This document shows, piece by piece, positions 1 to 11,200 of a stretch of 64,000 nucleotides of DNA. The stretch is from NCBI RefSeq assembly GCF_000005505.3, contig NC_016133.3:16244001-16308000 (forward strand). The letters run 5' to 3'. The notes beneath the pieces were generated by a model that searched no databases, had not been told where the DNA came from, and worked only from the letters and a program-made list of their open reading frames with translations. The stretch is from Brachypodium distachyon. Taxonomy: Eukaryota > Streptophyta > Magnoliopsida > Poales > Poaceae. The first letter of the stretch is position 1; each line of letters starts with the position of its first letter. The position numbers and the translations under genes were made by a program.

Positions 1-1838
1 TGGAAAGCTTTCCAGCATGTTGCTTCTTACGATTCAGCCGTCTCAGAATGGTTGTGGAAGCAGTCAAACAAAGGTATCACTCTACTTTTGGTGCATGATC
101 TGATGCTTACTTAATAGTTTTGCCAACAAATTTTCAGATATCACATTGTCATGTTCTAATTTATGTAGGAGATATATTTCCCCCAAGCCTTACTGTGCCC
201 CTTTCGCTAAACTCTACACTTCGTTATGGTGAAAACCCTCATCAAAAGGCTGCTTTTTATGTTGACAAGAGTCTTTCTGTATTTAATGCTGGCGGTATTG
301 CAACAGCAATTCAGCACCATGGAAAGGTGAGAAGATAATGCTTTTTTTCAGTTCTTCAACTAAATGCTGCACAAATTGTTGGTTTCTGTGACCTGAGTAT
401 TTGATTTACTCTTATTTCTGGATGTTTCTTCTTTTTTGTTGCTAAACGCCACAAATTGTTGGAACTTAGGCTCCCTTTGTTTAGGTGGAATAGAGCAAGT
501 CAGGACACACTTCATACAACTTGTTTCTGAGTATTGCCTAGTCATGCTGCTCAGTGCTCACAAACACAGATGTTTCTTCATGGTTTTTTACAAATGTTAT
601 CCTTCCTCTTTGCAGGAAATGTCATATAACAACTACTTGGACGCCGATGCTGCATGGAACTGTGTGTCAGAGTTTGAGAATCCTACTTGTGTTGTGGTCA
701 AGCACACGAATCCGTGTGGTGTTGCGTCCCGGGCGGATGTTCTTGAGGCCTACAGGTTGGCTGTAAAGGCAGATCCTGTGAGTGCATTTGGTGGGATTGT
801 CGCCTTCAACACCACAATCGATGAGGTATCCACTAAACTCTGAACATACTTATGTTTTGCAAGTTCGTTTTCTTTTCCTACTTCTGTCGCTGGCTATGCC
901 ACATTTAAGCATTTGTTATTGCCAAATTCCCGATTAGTCATGAGGTGGAGAATGGCAAATAATCATTTTCCCCCTGTGTAGGATCTCGCCAGGGAAATTC
1001 GCGAGTTTAGAAGTCCTACAGACGGCGAGACGCGGATGTTCTATGAGATTGTGGTTGCACCTGGGTACACGGAGAAGGGCCTCGAGGTCCTGAAAGGGAA
1101 ATCGAAGACGCTGAGGATACTAGAGGCGAAGAGAAGCGGGAAAGGGATGCTGTCGCTCAGACAGGTCGGCGGCGGCTGGCTAGCTCAGGAGTCGGACGAT
1201 CTAACGCCTGAAGACATCGCCTTCACAAAGGTTTCCGAGAGGGCTCCGACCGACAGCGAGCTCTCGGACGCCAAGTTCGCCTGGCTCTGCGTGAAGCACG
1301 TCAAGAGCAACTCCATTGTGATCGCCAAGGTTAGTAGTGCTTTTCTCACGTTGTGCCAGGGAAAAGAATTATCACCAGCGAATTGTAGTTTGCACCAACA
1401 AAATTTGGTTCCTTGAATTGAATTTTAACATGTTATTGGCCACCATTGATGATTTTTCATGAGTGCAGAACAACTGCATGCTGGGCATGGGTAGCGGGCA
1501 GCCAAACAGGGTGGACAGCCTGAGGATCGCCTTCAGGAAAGCAGGGGAAGAGGCCAAGGGCGCTGCCCTAGCTAGCGACGCCTTCTTCCCATTCGGTGAG
1601 AAGAAAAGAAGGATCGTCCTAAGGGTTCTATTTTCCTTTCTCCGTGCTTGTCGATCTCAATCTGACCTGTGAAATTTTGCAAACAGCCTGGAAGGACGCT
1701 GTGGAGGAGGCGTGCGAGAAGGGCATCGGCGTGATCGCAGAGCCCGGCGGCAGCATGAGGGACAAGGACGCCGTCGACTGCTGCGACAAGTACGGCGTCG
1801 CCCTCCTCTTCACCGGCGTCCGACACTTCAGGCACTGA
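1..1838 (+). CDS. Bifunctional purine biosynthesis protein ATIC/PurH (AICAR transformylase / IMP cyclohydrolase), 3' part
   Basis: This gene encodes the enzyme for the last two steps of de novo IMP synthesis; only the C-terminal part lies in the window. Exons read by splice sites are 1-73, 169-326, 616-825, 982-1329, 1469-1595 and 1687-1838, all in frame, with stop TGA at 1836-1838. The protein carries the PurH block [14 protein letters not shown] and then [21 protein letters not shown], whose Lys-His pair is the catalytic pair of the transformylase in this family. Later come [39 protein letters not shown] and DAFFPF, and it ends in a [26 protein letters not shown] tail. The introns are short and typical of plants. 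In plants the enzyme is generally placed in plastids, but the transit peptide lies outside the window, so targeting cannot be seen here. The call is firm; only the start is missing. Confidence 0.95.
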
Positions 1839-1912
1839 AACCTGAAAGAGAGAACTAACCAATTGGTCGACACTCGCGCCCACCATTATTGGATCAGTAT
1901 GGTGGCTAGAAG

Positions 1913-2255
1913 AACATGTCTGAGCTTTTTCTGTTTGCAATAAAACGCACGCAAGCAGGGTTGATCATCTTGTCTCTGCACCAAGAGCTAAAGCCCAGCT
2001 GCCCCAGCAGAAACAACAACGATAATGTGCCATTGAAAGCAGCTAGAAGCTCGCTCACAGTGTAAACCAACTGTTTGAGAGAATCTCAATGTACGGTAAC
2101 ATGTCTGAGCTTTTGTGTTGTTGGTGTGCGATCTCTGGTCTTTTTAGTTTGCAATAAAACGCACGCTGGTGTCCATCGTTGTCTTGCACGAAGAGCTGGA
2201 GCCCAAGTAGAAATTAAGAACAACGATGATGTTGCCATTGGGAAGCAAAGCTTGC
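1913..2255 (+). repeat. Tandemly duplicated 3' UTR / polyadenylation segment of the ATIC gene
   Basis: Copy 1 (about 1913-2047) and copy 2 (about 2098-2255) share AACATGTCTGAGCTTTT, TTTGCAATAAAACGCACGC, a CACCAAGAGCT/CACGAAGAGCT block, AACAACGATRATGT and GCCATTG. Each copy has an AATAAA signal, at 1939 and 2153. The second copy also has an insertion of about 30 bases before its AATAAA. Confidence 0.75.
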
Positions 2256-2453
2256 GTTATACGTACAGGCATGATTATGCTTACATTACACGGGTGACTA
2301 TCGTCACGCTTTTATTACATCGAGTGGGATGCGTGGTGGTTAAGGTGTATCTAGGGGCTTGTACCGCCGGCGTCGATGACCGGCCGGGCCGGCCGACAGA
2401 CGGCGGTGGGCGGCCGGAGCTTGTACCGCCTGCGGGCCGGGGGGGTAGGGGTT

Positions 2454-2805
2454 CTAGCAGGCCTTCTGGCAGGTGCAGACCCTCCAGTGGCAGTAGCCGG
2501 CGGTCCAGCCGCCGTTGTACTCGCGGACGCAGTCGCTGGTGCAGTGCTTGTCCGAGACGCACGGGAAGGAGTGGTGCTGGCTCTTCCCCGTGCACAGCCG
2601 CGCCTCCACCACGCCCCCATGCTTGTCATCTGAAAGTAACCACATGTCACGAGTCAAATTTTATACTCCATTAGCTGCTGCAATAGGCTTGAACATTTGA
2701 GTGTTTGTTGCGAGTACTGATGTGGCGATTGAGCTTACAGGAAGAAAGCAATAGCAGCAGCAGCAGCGCCGCGCACACGGCCACCTTGGGCTTGACCAAC
2801 TCCAT
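2454..2805 (-). CDS. Plant defensin (gamma-thionin) precursor, gene 1
   Basis: This is a secreted, cysteine-rich antimicrobial peptide of the plant defensin family. On the minus strand exon 1 (2805-2739) starts with ATG and encodes a basic start followed by a Leu-rich signal peptide. The donor is GTAAGC and the acceptor is TTTCAG. Exon 2 (2629-2454, 176 nt) encodes the mature peptide. The total is 80 residues. Eight cysteines follow the defensin order C-X10-C-X5-C-X3-C-X12-C-X4-C-X-C-X3-C, with the gamma-core GYCHWRVC. The C4-C5 loop of 12 residues is a little longer than the usual 9-10. A TATATATA stretch at about 2850-2857 sits upstream on the coding strand. It is a divergent neighbour of gene 2 at 3883, whose second exon has the same length and whose intron is in the same phase, so the two are paralogues. 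Function beyond the family is inferred. Confidence 0.9.
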
Positions 2806-3882
2806 CTTGTTTCTCTTCTCGATCTGGGCAGCTAAGTTTGATCAGGCCTGTATATATGTTGTTTGTGCTCGTGGTGAAGAAGGGAATGGGAATGGGAATC
2901 ATGAATCATCCCATGCGTATCTGCTTACTTATAGGAATGTTTTGGGCTAGAGCAGCACCAAGAGCCGGCCGGGTGCAGTAGTACACGTGGCAATCTGCAT
3001 GCGTAGCTTGTGACAGCCGTGCAGTGGCCGGGGCTGAGATCAGGTCGTGTCCATCCGCTAGCTCTTGCCTTCGTATCACAAGACGAGTAAAAACCTTAAC
3101 TAAAACAACGACAACAATTTAGAATCGAACTAAGACACGTACTCTTTTCGTCTAACATGTCTTGGGTTTGTGAAAATTTGAATGTATCTAGATATGACTT
3201 AATGTATAGAATATATATGCATTCAAATTTGATTAAAATTGAGATATTTTTTGTGTTTTTTCAAAACAGACATCTTTTGTTGGATGATGAGAGTATTAAT
3301 GTTCGCTTGCGCGGTCAATAAATTCTGCATGTGAAATTCTACTGAGATCATAAGACGAGATCTCACAGGCAATTAAGGTAGCCGCTTGTACCCCCGGACC
3401 GGCCGACAGGCAGCACCATGCATCGTCGAGACCTTTCAAAGGGCATGCATGCGCTGCCGCCGATGCATGGTCGGAGACACGAGTCCACGACAGGTCCTGC
3501 TGGGTCTATTCAAAGGTAGCCCCACTCCTGCCCATATCCCCCTACCTGGGGTAACCTGGCATGCATGCACCCATGGATCCAAAAGCGAGCGAATATTTGC
3601 GCTGCATGCATCGTGGCATCCCGTGCCACGTGTACCCGTGGTCGCCACGTGTCCTAGACAGCTTTCCACGTACACTCGGACGATTCTAGTCGATATCCAC
3701 GGGCCAGGGCGCCCGGCGCGTTTGTGTATAAAAGCTGCCGGCCGGCTGGGGGAATATAGCACCTTAATTATAACGCCACGGTAAGAGCTAGCCATCGGTC
3801 CTTCGTTACTACTCCTCGATCCAGCTATTATATTAGCCCTTAACACTCGCTCTCAGTAGCTAAGTCGTTAATTAAGCAAGCC
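2806..3882. promoter_or_regulatory. Shared intergenic region between two head-to-head defensin genes
   Basis: About 1.08 kb separates the two start codons. On the gene 2 side there is a TATA box (TATAAAA, 3727-3733) about 150 bases before the ATG. On the gene 1 side there is a TATATATA stretch at 2850-2857. Several ACGTG cores occur at 3620-3690 (for example CCACGTGT), which in plants are often bound by bZIP/ABRE or bHLH factors; that role is inferred only. A Stowaway-like MITE occupies 3142-3293. Confidence 0.6.
3142..3293. mobile_element. Stowaway-like MITE
   Basis: It is flanked by TA on both sides (3140-3141 and 3294-3295). The ends are imperfect inverted repeats: CTCTTTTCGTCTAACATGTC on the left and the complement of ATCTTTTGTTGGATGATGAGAG on the right. 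The core (TTGAATGTATCTAGATATGACTT) recurs at 4150-4180. Confidence 0.7.
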
Positions 3883-4499
3883 ATGTGGACGAAGAAGAAT
3901 GTGGCCCTCGTGCTGATGCTCCTGATCATCCTCGCCGCACGTACGTATATACATACATGCATGCATATGCCTGATCGAAGAAGCAGTCAAGGAGTACTCC
4001 ATCCGTTTCATAATTTTTGTCGAAATATTACATGTATCTAAATGTTATTTTTAATAAATACATTTAGTTTTGGCAAATTTGAGACAAGAACTATGAAACG
4101 AAGAGAGTACATTCATATTACTTTCTCCGTCCAACAAAGAGTTTGTCAAAATTTGAATGTATCTAAACATGACTTAGTGTATAGATGTATTTAAATTTAG
4201 TCAAACTTAGCTAATTTTGACAGCTTTAAGTATATTATTATTAGCACATGCATGCATATATACGGCCGGTCATTAAGTTATTTTGACCGACGGCTTTTGT
4301 TGTGTGTTGGGGAATATATGCAGAGGAGGAGGGTGGTTCGAACGTGGCGGAGGCGAAGATCTGCCGCAAGAGGAGCGCGGGGTACCACGGGATGTGCATG
4401 TCGGACCGCAACTGCGCGCAGGTGTGCCAGGCCGAAGGATGGGGCGGCGGCAACTGCGACGGCGCGGTCCGCCGCTGCAAGTGCTCCAGGGAATGCTAG
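3883..4499 (+). CDS. Plant defensin (gamma-thionin) precursor, gene 2
   Basis: This is a second secreted antimicrobial defensin. Exon 1 (3883-3940) encodes a signal peptide with a hydrophobic [13 protein letters not shown] stretch. The intron runs 3941-4323 (GTACGT...ATGCAG). Exon 2 (4324-4499, 176 nt) encodes an acidic linker and the mature domain. The total is 77 residues. The cysteine pattern is C-X10-C-X5-C-X3-C-X9-C-X6-C-X-C-X3-C with the gamma-core [10 protein letters not shown], a textbook defensin. Promoter evidence is TATAAAA at 3727. The intron contains one complete Stowaway MITE and part of another. It pairs divergently with gene 1 and has the same intron phase and second-exon length. 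Confidence 0.93.
3997..4107. mobile_element. Stowaway MITE in the intron of defensin gene 2
   Basis: The left end CTCCATCCGTTTCATAATTTTTGTC is the inverted partner of the right end GACAAGAACTATGAAACGAAGAGAG. TA flanks both sides (3995-3996 and 4108-4109), the Stowaway/mariner target. Confidence 0.85.
4119..4226. mobile_element. Truncated MITE related to the 3142-3293 copy
   Basis: It begins ATTACTTTCTCCGTCCAACAAAG and contains TTGAATGTATCTAAACATGACTTAGTGTATAG, matching the core of the element at 3142. No matching inverted end is visible on the right. Confidence 0.5.
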
Positions 4500-5660
4500 C
4501 TACTTCTTAATTCTCTATCGTATATCTACTCCACCTTGCTAGCTACGGAGTAAACACGTACGCCGTACGTACATGTATGTATACAAGCACGCGTGTACGT
4601 ATGTGTGCGTGCATGGTCTACGTATGTCATGTGTACTCGTGTTGCTACGTACAGAGCTAGCTCTGGCCGTGGCCGGGCTAGCAAAAGATGAGAAATAAAA
4701 AAGGTACTGCCTGCGTAACTGCGTTATATGTGAAGTAAGTTCAATAGAAGAAATAACGCCTTAAAAAGAACAAGTACGTGAAGATTGGTACACGCCGGTA
4801 TGTACGTTAACAGCCTTCTGAATACGTACGTACGTACACGTACGCCGGTATGTTTAACAGCCCGAATGTCTAATTGGTGGCGCTTTATACTCCAATTACA
4901 ACCAAGCTCCCAAACATTTTAAGAGGATTTAAGAGGAACACATGGTATTGTTTTTTTTTTTTTGAGAGGAGAGGATATTGTTTTTCTTGAGAGTGATGAC
5001 CAACACAAGATCAGCAGCAATAACTAGCCAGCCCGGTCCGGAGCCTTCAGCATCCAGGATGGGCCTAGTTTTTGTCTTTTGGGCGGGCCCAAGTTATAGA
5101 GGACCAGCAGCAACATAGCCCTACCACGGTCCAGACACTACGGGAGAAACTGGCCCCCGGCAAAGGCACATTTGCTTCCGGCAAAATACTCTTTGCCGGT
5201 GGCTTTCTCAAGAACCCGTCGGCAAAGCCTTTGCCGGCGGCCGAAGCGACGGCCTCGGCAAAGAAAAGGAGATCACGGCATGCGGTGCTGTTAACGGCTG
5301 GCACGTGGCAAAGGCCCGACACGTGGCACCCCCGGCTCACGTGGCACACCGCGAGCCGGCGGGGTGGGCACGTGGCACGATCTGGTGCGTGCCCGCGCTC
5401 AGCCTTTGCCGGTGGCAGGCCTTTGGCCACCGGCATAGGGTATTTTTTTTATCGCAGCAATTTAAAATATTTTCACAACACACATATATATACAGACATA
5501 TATTCATCCACATCACAGCAATACATCCACACAAAATCATCGACGCATTCACATCACAAGCATATATATAAACATCTCATGAAAGTCCGAAAACATCACA
5601 TATCTCACAACAAAAGTATTACAAGTGTTCATCACATGCATGGTAGCAACATATTACAAG

Positions 5661-6413
5661 CTAGCTAGTGTTCATACACGACAAACTGGTGACTCGGGCA
5701 CCTTCAACATCTACCTCGACATACTTAGAGAAATTGCACTTGGGACAATGCTTGGCATCCACGTATTCTCTGTCAAACACCGTGCATCCATTTTTACATG
5801 AATGTAGGCACTGAGTCGGCAAGTTAAGTACACTAAGCATTTTGTTCGTCTCGTACATGCTTTTAGGCAAAAGGTGGCCTTCTGGGAGGAGACTATCGAT
5901 AACTGCCATCATCACATCGAACCATTCTCTGCTCAAGTTGAACTGGGTCTTCACAACCATTATTCTAGCAACGGCATCCAGCTTACTAGACTTTGTGTGA
6001 GCATGCAGATCTGTGCTTGCCTCCGCCAGCATATCAAGATAAGCCTTAGAGGTTGCCTCCGGTTCTTCCTCCATTGGAACGCGTGCTTCCTCCAAGTCAT
6101 CTAGCATGTCCTGGAACCCTGTATCATAGTCGTCCGTGCGCCTTCGCACGACCTCCTCTCTTCCTCTATCCTCTTGGTCACCATGGTAGCCCCATCGGGT
6201 ATAGTTTGGCGTGTACCCGTACAACACCAAGGGATTGCCCATCTCATCCTTTGTGTGTCGTGTCTTGTTATTGCAACGACTGCAAGGGCACCAAGCACGC
6301 TCTTCTCCTCTAGCAAATGCAACCTCCAAGAAATCTACCGTGTTTTTCATCCAATCATCATCCCGGTCTGTCCGACTACGGCGGCCACTGTACATCCACC
6401 GACGATCAGCCAT
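5661..6413 (-). pseudogene. TNP2-type CACTA transposase, N-terminal part only
   Basis: The frame starts with ATG at 6413 and runs 250 codons on the minus strand. It begins MADRRWMYSGRRSRTD and continues FLEVAFARG and WCPCSRCNNKTRH, the plant transposase-associated N-terminal domain with its CxC...C zinc-binding look. Further on are REWFDVMMAVIDSLLPEG and LPKSMYETNKMLSVL, then HSCKNGC and AKHCPKC. These match the start of the TNP2 transposase region. The frame then stops about 220 bases before the subterminal repeats, so the main catalytic domain of TNP2 is absent and the gene cannot make a full transposase. Confidence 0.85.
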
Positions 6414-6593
6414 TCTCTGCTATTTTCGGATACCACATGACACCAAAGGGATACACGGTTTTATAACGCAACTAGCAACACAAGTAATTAGTTTCGTCAA
6501 ATTAATACGTCACATATTTTATTTGTTCACTGAAAAGGGCATGTGCTGAACTATTCCACTAATAGGTAAGGATAGGTCCTAATCCCACCTGAC

Positions 6594-6788
6594 GGTGTGT
6601 AGATTGGGCCATTTCCGTGCTCCAGTCCGGTCCGAGACGAAATTTCGGCAGCACCTCCCCGCTGTTCTCCAAATACACGTATCGACAACAAGCCAAGAGA
6701 ATGTGCATCCGGAGAACAATGGGGAGATGCTGCCGAAATCACGTCTCAGACCGGACTAGAGCACGGAAACGAACCCAATCTACACACC
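6594..6788. repeat. Long hairpin (inverted repeat) upstream of the TNP2 fragment
   Basis: Arms 6594-6670 and 6711-6788 are inverted copies with only a few mismatches (GGTGTGTAGATTGGG... against ...CCCAATCTACACACC; GGCAGCACCTCCCC against GGGGAGATGCTGCC). The loop is about 40 bases. A second short palindrome lies at 6821-6878 (TTATAGATATGCA / TGCATATCTATA). Confidence 0.85.
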
Positions 6789-7049
6789 CTCGGGCTGTCC
6801 AAAAAACGTGGACAATCCGAAAGAGTTACGCTTATAGATATGCAAAGACTTGCATATCTATATACGTAACCCTTTCGTATGGGAGACGCATAGGGTTACG
6901 CGACTTTGACATTTAAACTACAAGTGTCATCGGCTCGATGGCCGGGACAGAGCAAAAGGGGAAGGCGAGATAGAGGGAGATGCTCACCAAGCTACACCGT
7001 AGACGAAGTAGTCGAGGTCGAGGTCAAGGTCGATGGCACCTACATGAGC

Positions 7050-7430
7050 ATGAATATTTTATAAGCATACAAGCATACTTGCATGCACATTCGCAAAGAA
7101 GCATACATGCATGAGCATGAACATTTTATAAACATACAAGCATACATGCATGCACATTTTCATCCAAGCATATATGCATACAAGCTATAGTTATGCATAC
7201 AAACTATACAAATTAAGCTACTATACATATGCATCCAAACTATAGTTATGCATACACAAATTAAGCTACTATATATATGCATCCAAACTATAGCTTTGCA
7301 TACAAACTATACAAATAAGCTACTATATATATGCATACAAACTATAGCTTCGTATATATGCATACAAACTACAAACTATAGCTTCGTATATATGCATACA
7401 AACTATACAAACTATACAAACTAAAATAAA
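7050..7430. repeat. AT-rich irregular tandem repeat in the CACTA interior
   Basis: Units such as ATATGCATACAAACTATAG, GCATACAAGCATAC and TTCGTATATATGCATACAAACT recur many times with variable spacing. From 7430 to 8250 I see no gene or clear element. Confidence 0.75.
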
Positions 7431-8249
7431 AGGGGGATGCTGGAAGATAGTATGCCAAAATTCTAATCAAGCATGGTACAAACACTAGCTCTATACCGTC
7501 GACATTTTTATAGCAGTCTGGAAAAAAAAACACTGACCTGATTCCTTGAGCGATGTTGCTCACTTCGTTTGATGAGTCACCAAACTCAATGCTGATTTCT
7601 CTTGGAACCTAAACTTCCAAGGAAGTGTATCCAGAAGTCAGAACAAAAGGTTTGAAAACAACAAAGCATTGTTTCAGATGACAATATAGATATGCAGATA
7701 AAGGATGAAGAAAATAACACTACGAAGGAACAATAGTTTTTTTTTCAGATAAGACCTGCAGTAGATCTAGCTGTACAGAGCATCAGGTTACAAACAAGAA
7801 AATTAAAATGCCATATGGACATGCATTAACAGTCAAGTTGCTTCAGATTAAACAAATTGGAAAAGGACAAGCTGCATTCTCGGAGCAGACAATTCCGAGT
7901 CATATATTTAGAGGATAGAATCTACCGAGAATGATATCATGTGGGTGCAGAATACTAGACATGAGAAGGGATTTCAACCAATGTTTGTTCCAGCATAAAG
8001 CACCTTAGGTTCAAACCAAGAAACCGTTTGCATAGAACTAACCACCAAGGCTTAAATTATCAACAATGCACCATTGTTTATGTGATACAAAATTCACATA
8101 GCACAGCTTACAAATAGCACAACACTTGCAGAAAGCTAAGCATCAAAATTCACTACAACATAGCACAGGGAAAACATCAGAATACCCATCACAAAAGCCA
8201 AGAACCTAGGAGAGATAGAGGAAAGTCACCTGCAGTCACCGGCGTTGAG

Positions 8250-8700
8250 ATGGGACGCGATGTAGAGGGAGGTGGAAGGAGACGATGTGGAGCGCCGAAA
8301 TCAAGAGGAGGAGGTCCAAAGCAGGTGTGGTGCGGGAAGCCGGTGGGTAGCGGCGGGAGGGTGGAGGCCGGGGAGGAGGCGCCGGCGGGGAGGAGGGAGG
8401 AGGGGCCGGCGGTGGGGGTGGAGAGGAGAGGGGGGCCGCGGGGAGGAGAGGTGGTCGGGGTGGGGGAGGGGAGGCGGGGCGGCCAGGGAGGCTGCGGGGT
8501 GGGGGAGGGGAGGCGGGGTGGGGCGGGGTGCCGGGAGGCGGGGGAGGGAGGCGAGGCGGCCGACGGGGAGATGGGGGGAGTCGGGGGCGGCGGAGAGGGA
8601 GGGGGCAGCCGGATCCGGGCGGATCCGGCCGGGGGGCGAGGGGCGGGGGCGAGAGAGAGAGTCAGGGGCGAAAGAGAGAGAGAAAGAGGGGGGGGGCGTT
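8250..8700. other. Strongly purine-skewed G-rich tract (C/T-rich on the minus strand)
   Basis: About 450 bases consist largely of GGGGAGG, GGCGGGG and GAGAGAG runs. Long frames here on both strands are compositional. On the minus strand it looks like the pyrimidine-rich leader or first exon of an element gene, but no domain is visible. Confidence 0.6.
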
Positions 8701-8823
8701 TTTTTTAAACACCCTTTGCCGGCAGCCCGACGAAAAGCCGTCGGCAAAGAAACATTTGCCAGCGGCCCCGCAAAAAGCCGCCGGCAAAGAATTTTTTCAT
8801 TTTTTTTCCAGTTTTTTTTTTAG

Positions 8824-9421
<598 letters not shown>

Positions 9422-9479
9422 TTTTTTCCAGTTTTTACTTTAAGTGTCACACAGAACCTTGTGGTTTTCCTGTCAGTTT

Positions 9480-11200
9480 AGACTTCCTTTTTGTTCTATT
9501 AGGACATTTGAACATGAAAAACCAAAAATTTACCCAATTTCTTAAAGAATTCTGCTCCGTCCGTCCGAATTGCGACTTTTCCCCCCTAAGTCCGGAACTT
9601 CAGTGCGGGTTAGTCTAATTTGTGAACGAAGTGCAACCTCAGATACTTGGATTGTGTTTTACTCTTAACACCATATTTATGAACCCATCTGATGACATTA
9701 TCCAAGATTTCAAACTCTCTGGATCATTCGTCGTGTGATTTCAGGCATCGCCCTCTCCTGCGGGCCTCGTGGCGTCTCCGGGCTAGCTTTTCACCAAAAC
9801 TTGTGTTCTCAAGTCACTTTACTCTATACCTTTGTGTTGTACTAGCACATGGGGACATGAAAAACCAAAAGGCTACCCAAGTCCTCAAAGGATTCTGCTC
9901 CGTCCGTCCGAATTGCAACTTTCCCCCCATAAGTCCGGAACGTTTGTGCGGGTTAGTCTAGTTTGTGAAGAAAGTGCAACCTCAGATCCTTCGATTGTGT
10001 TTTCCTATTAACACCATATCTATGTACCCATTTGATGACATCATCCAAGATTTCAAGTTCTCTAGACCATCCGTCATGTGATTTGAGGCATCGCCCCCTC
10101 CTGTGAGTCTCGTGGAGTCTACGGGGTAGCTTTTCACCAAAACATTGGTTTTCCTGATGTTTTTCTATTACTTAGTGTTCTATTGCTACATGGGCACATG
10201 TAAAACAAAAAATATACCCCAAGCCCTCATAGAATTCTTCTCCCTCGGTCCGAAATGCGTGTTTTCCTCACTCTAGGGCTTGGGTTTGAATGTTCCTTAC
10301 TGTTTTGTTACTAGCTTTTCACCAAAACTTGGGTTTCCATGTCACTTTACTATATCATAGTGTTGTATTAGGTCATGTCGACATGAAAAAGCAAACATCT
10401 ATCCAAGTCCTCAACGGATTCGGCTCCGTCCGTTCGAATTGTGACTTTTCCCTCTCTAATTCCAGAACGCTCGTGCGCGTTAGTCTAGTTTGTGAAGGAT
10501 GTGCAACATCAGATACTTGGATTGTGTTTTCCTCTTAACACCATCTTTATGTACCCATTTGATTACATCATACAAGATTTCAAGTTCTCTAGACCATTCG
10601 TCGTGTGATTTGAGGCATCGCCCCCTCCTGCGAGCCTCGTGGCGTCTACAGGGTAGCTTTTCACCAAAACTTATGTTCTCAAGTAACTTTACTCTACGTT
10701 TGTGTTGTACTAGAACATGGGCACATGAAAAACGAAAAAGCTACCCAAGTTATCAAATGATTCTGCTCCGTCCGTCCGAATTGCGACTTTTCCCCCTAAG
10801 TCCGGAAGTTCCGTGCGGGTTCGTCTAGTTTGTGAAGGAAGTGCAACCTCAGATACTTGGATTGTGTTTTCCTATTAACACCATCTTTATGTACACATTT
10901 GATGACATCATCCAAGATTCCAAGTTCTCTAGACCATCCGTCGTGTGATTTGAGGCATCGCCCCCTCCTGCGGGCCTCATGGCGTCTACGGGGTAGCTTT
11001 TCACCAAAACTTGTGTTCTCAAGTCACTTTACTCTACGTTTGTGTTGTACTAGCACATGGGGACATGCAAAACCAAAAAGCTACCCAAGTCGTCAAAGGA
11101 TTCTTCTCACTCGGTCCGAATTACGTGTTTTCCTCACTCTAGGGCTTGTGTTTGAATGTTCCTTAGTGTTTTGTTACTTGCTTTTCACCAAAACGGCCGC
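9480..11200. repeat. Tandem array with a period of about 342 bp inside the CACTA
   Basis: The anchor CTGCTCCGTCCGTCCGAATTG and its variants occur at 9552, 9895, 10237, 10421, 10763 and 11103. Spacings are 343, 342, 184, 342 and 340 bases, so five units and one partial unit. Each unit also has GTGCAACCTCAGATACTTGG, GGCATCGCCCCCTCCTGCG and GCTTTTCACCAAAAC. No protein is supported. Confidence 0.9.

Noticed and set aside
8250..8823. Several overlapping frames of 116-183 codons on both strands
   Set aside because: G/A-biased low-complexity DNA has few stops; the products are Gly/Arg/Glu or Pro/Ser-rich with no domain.
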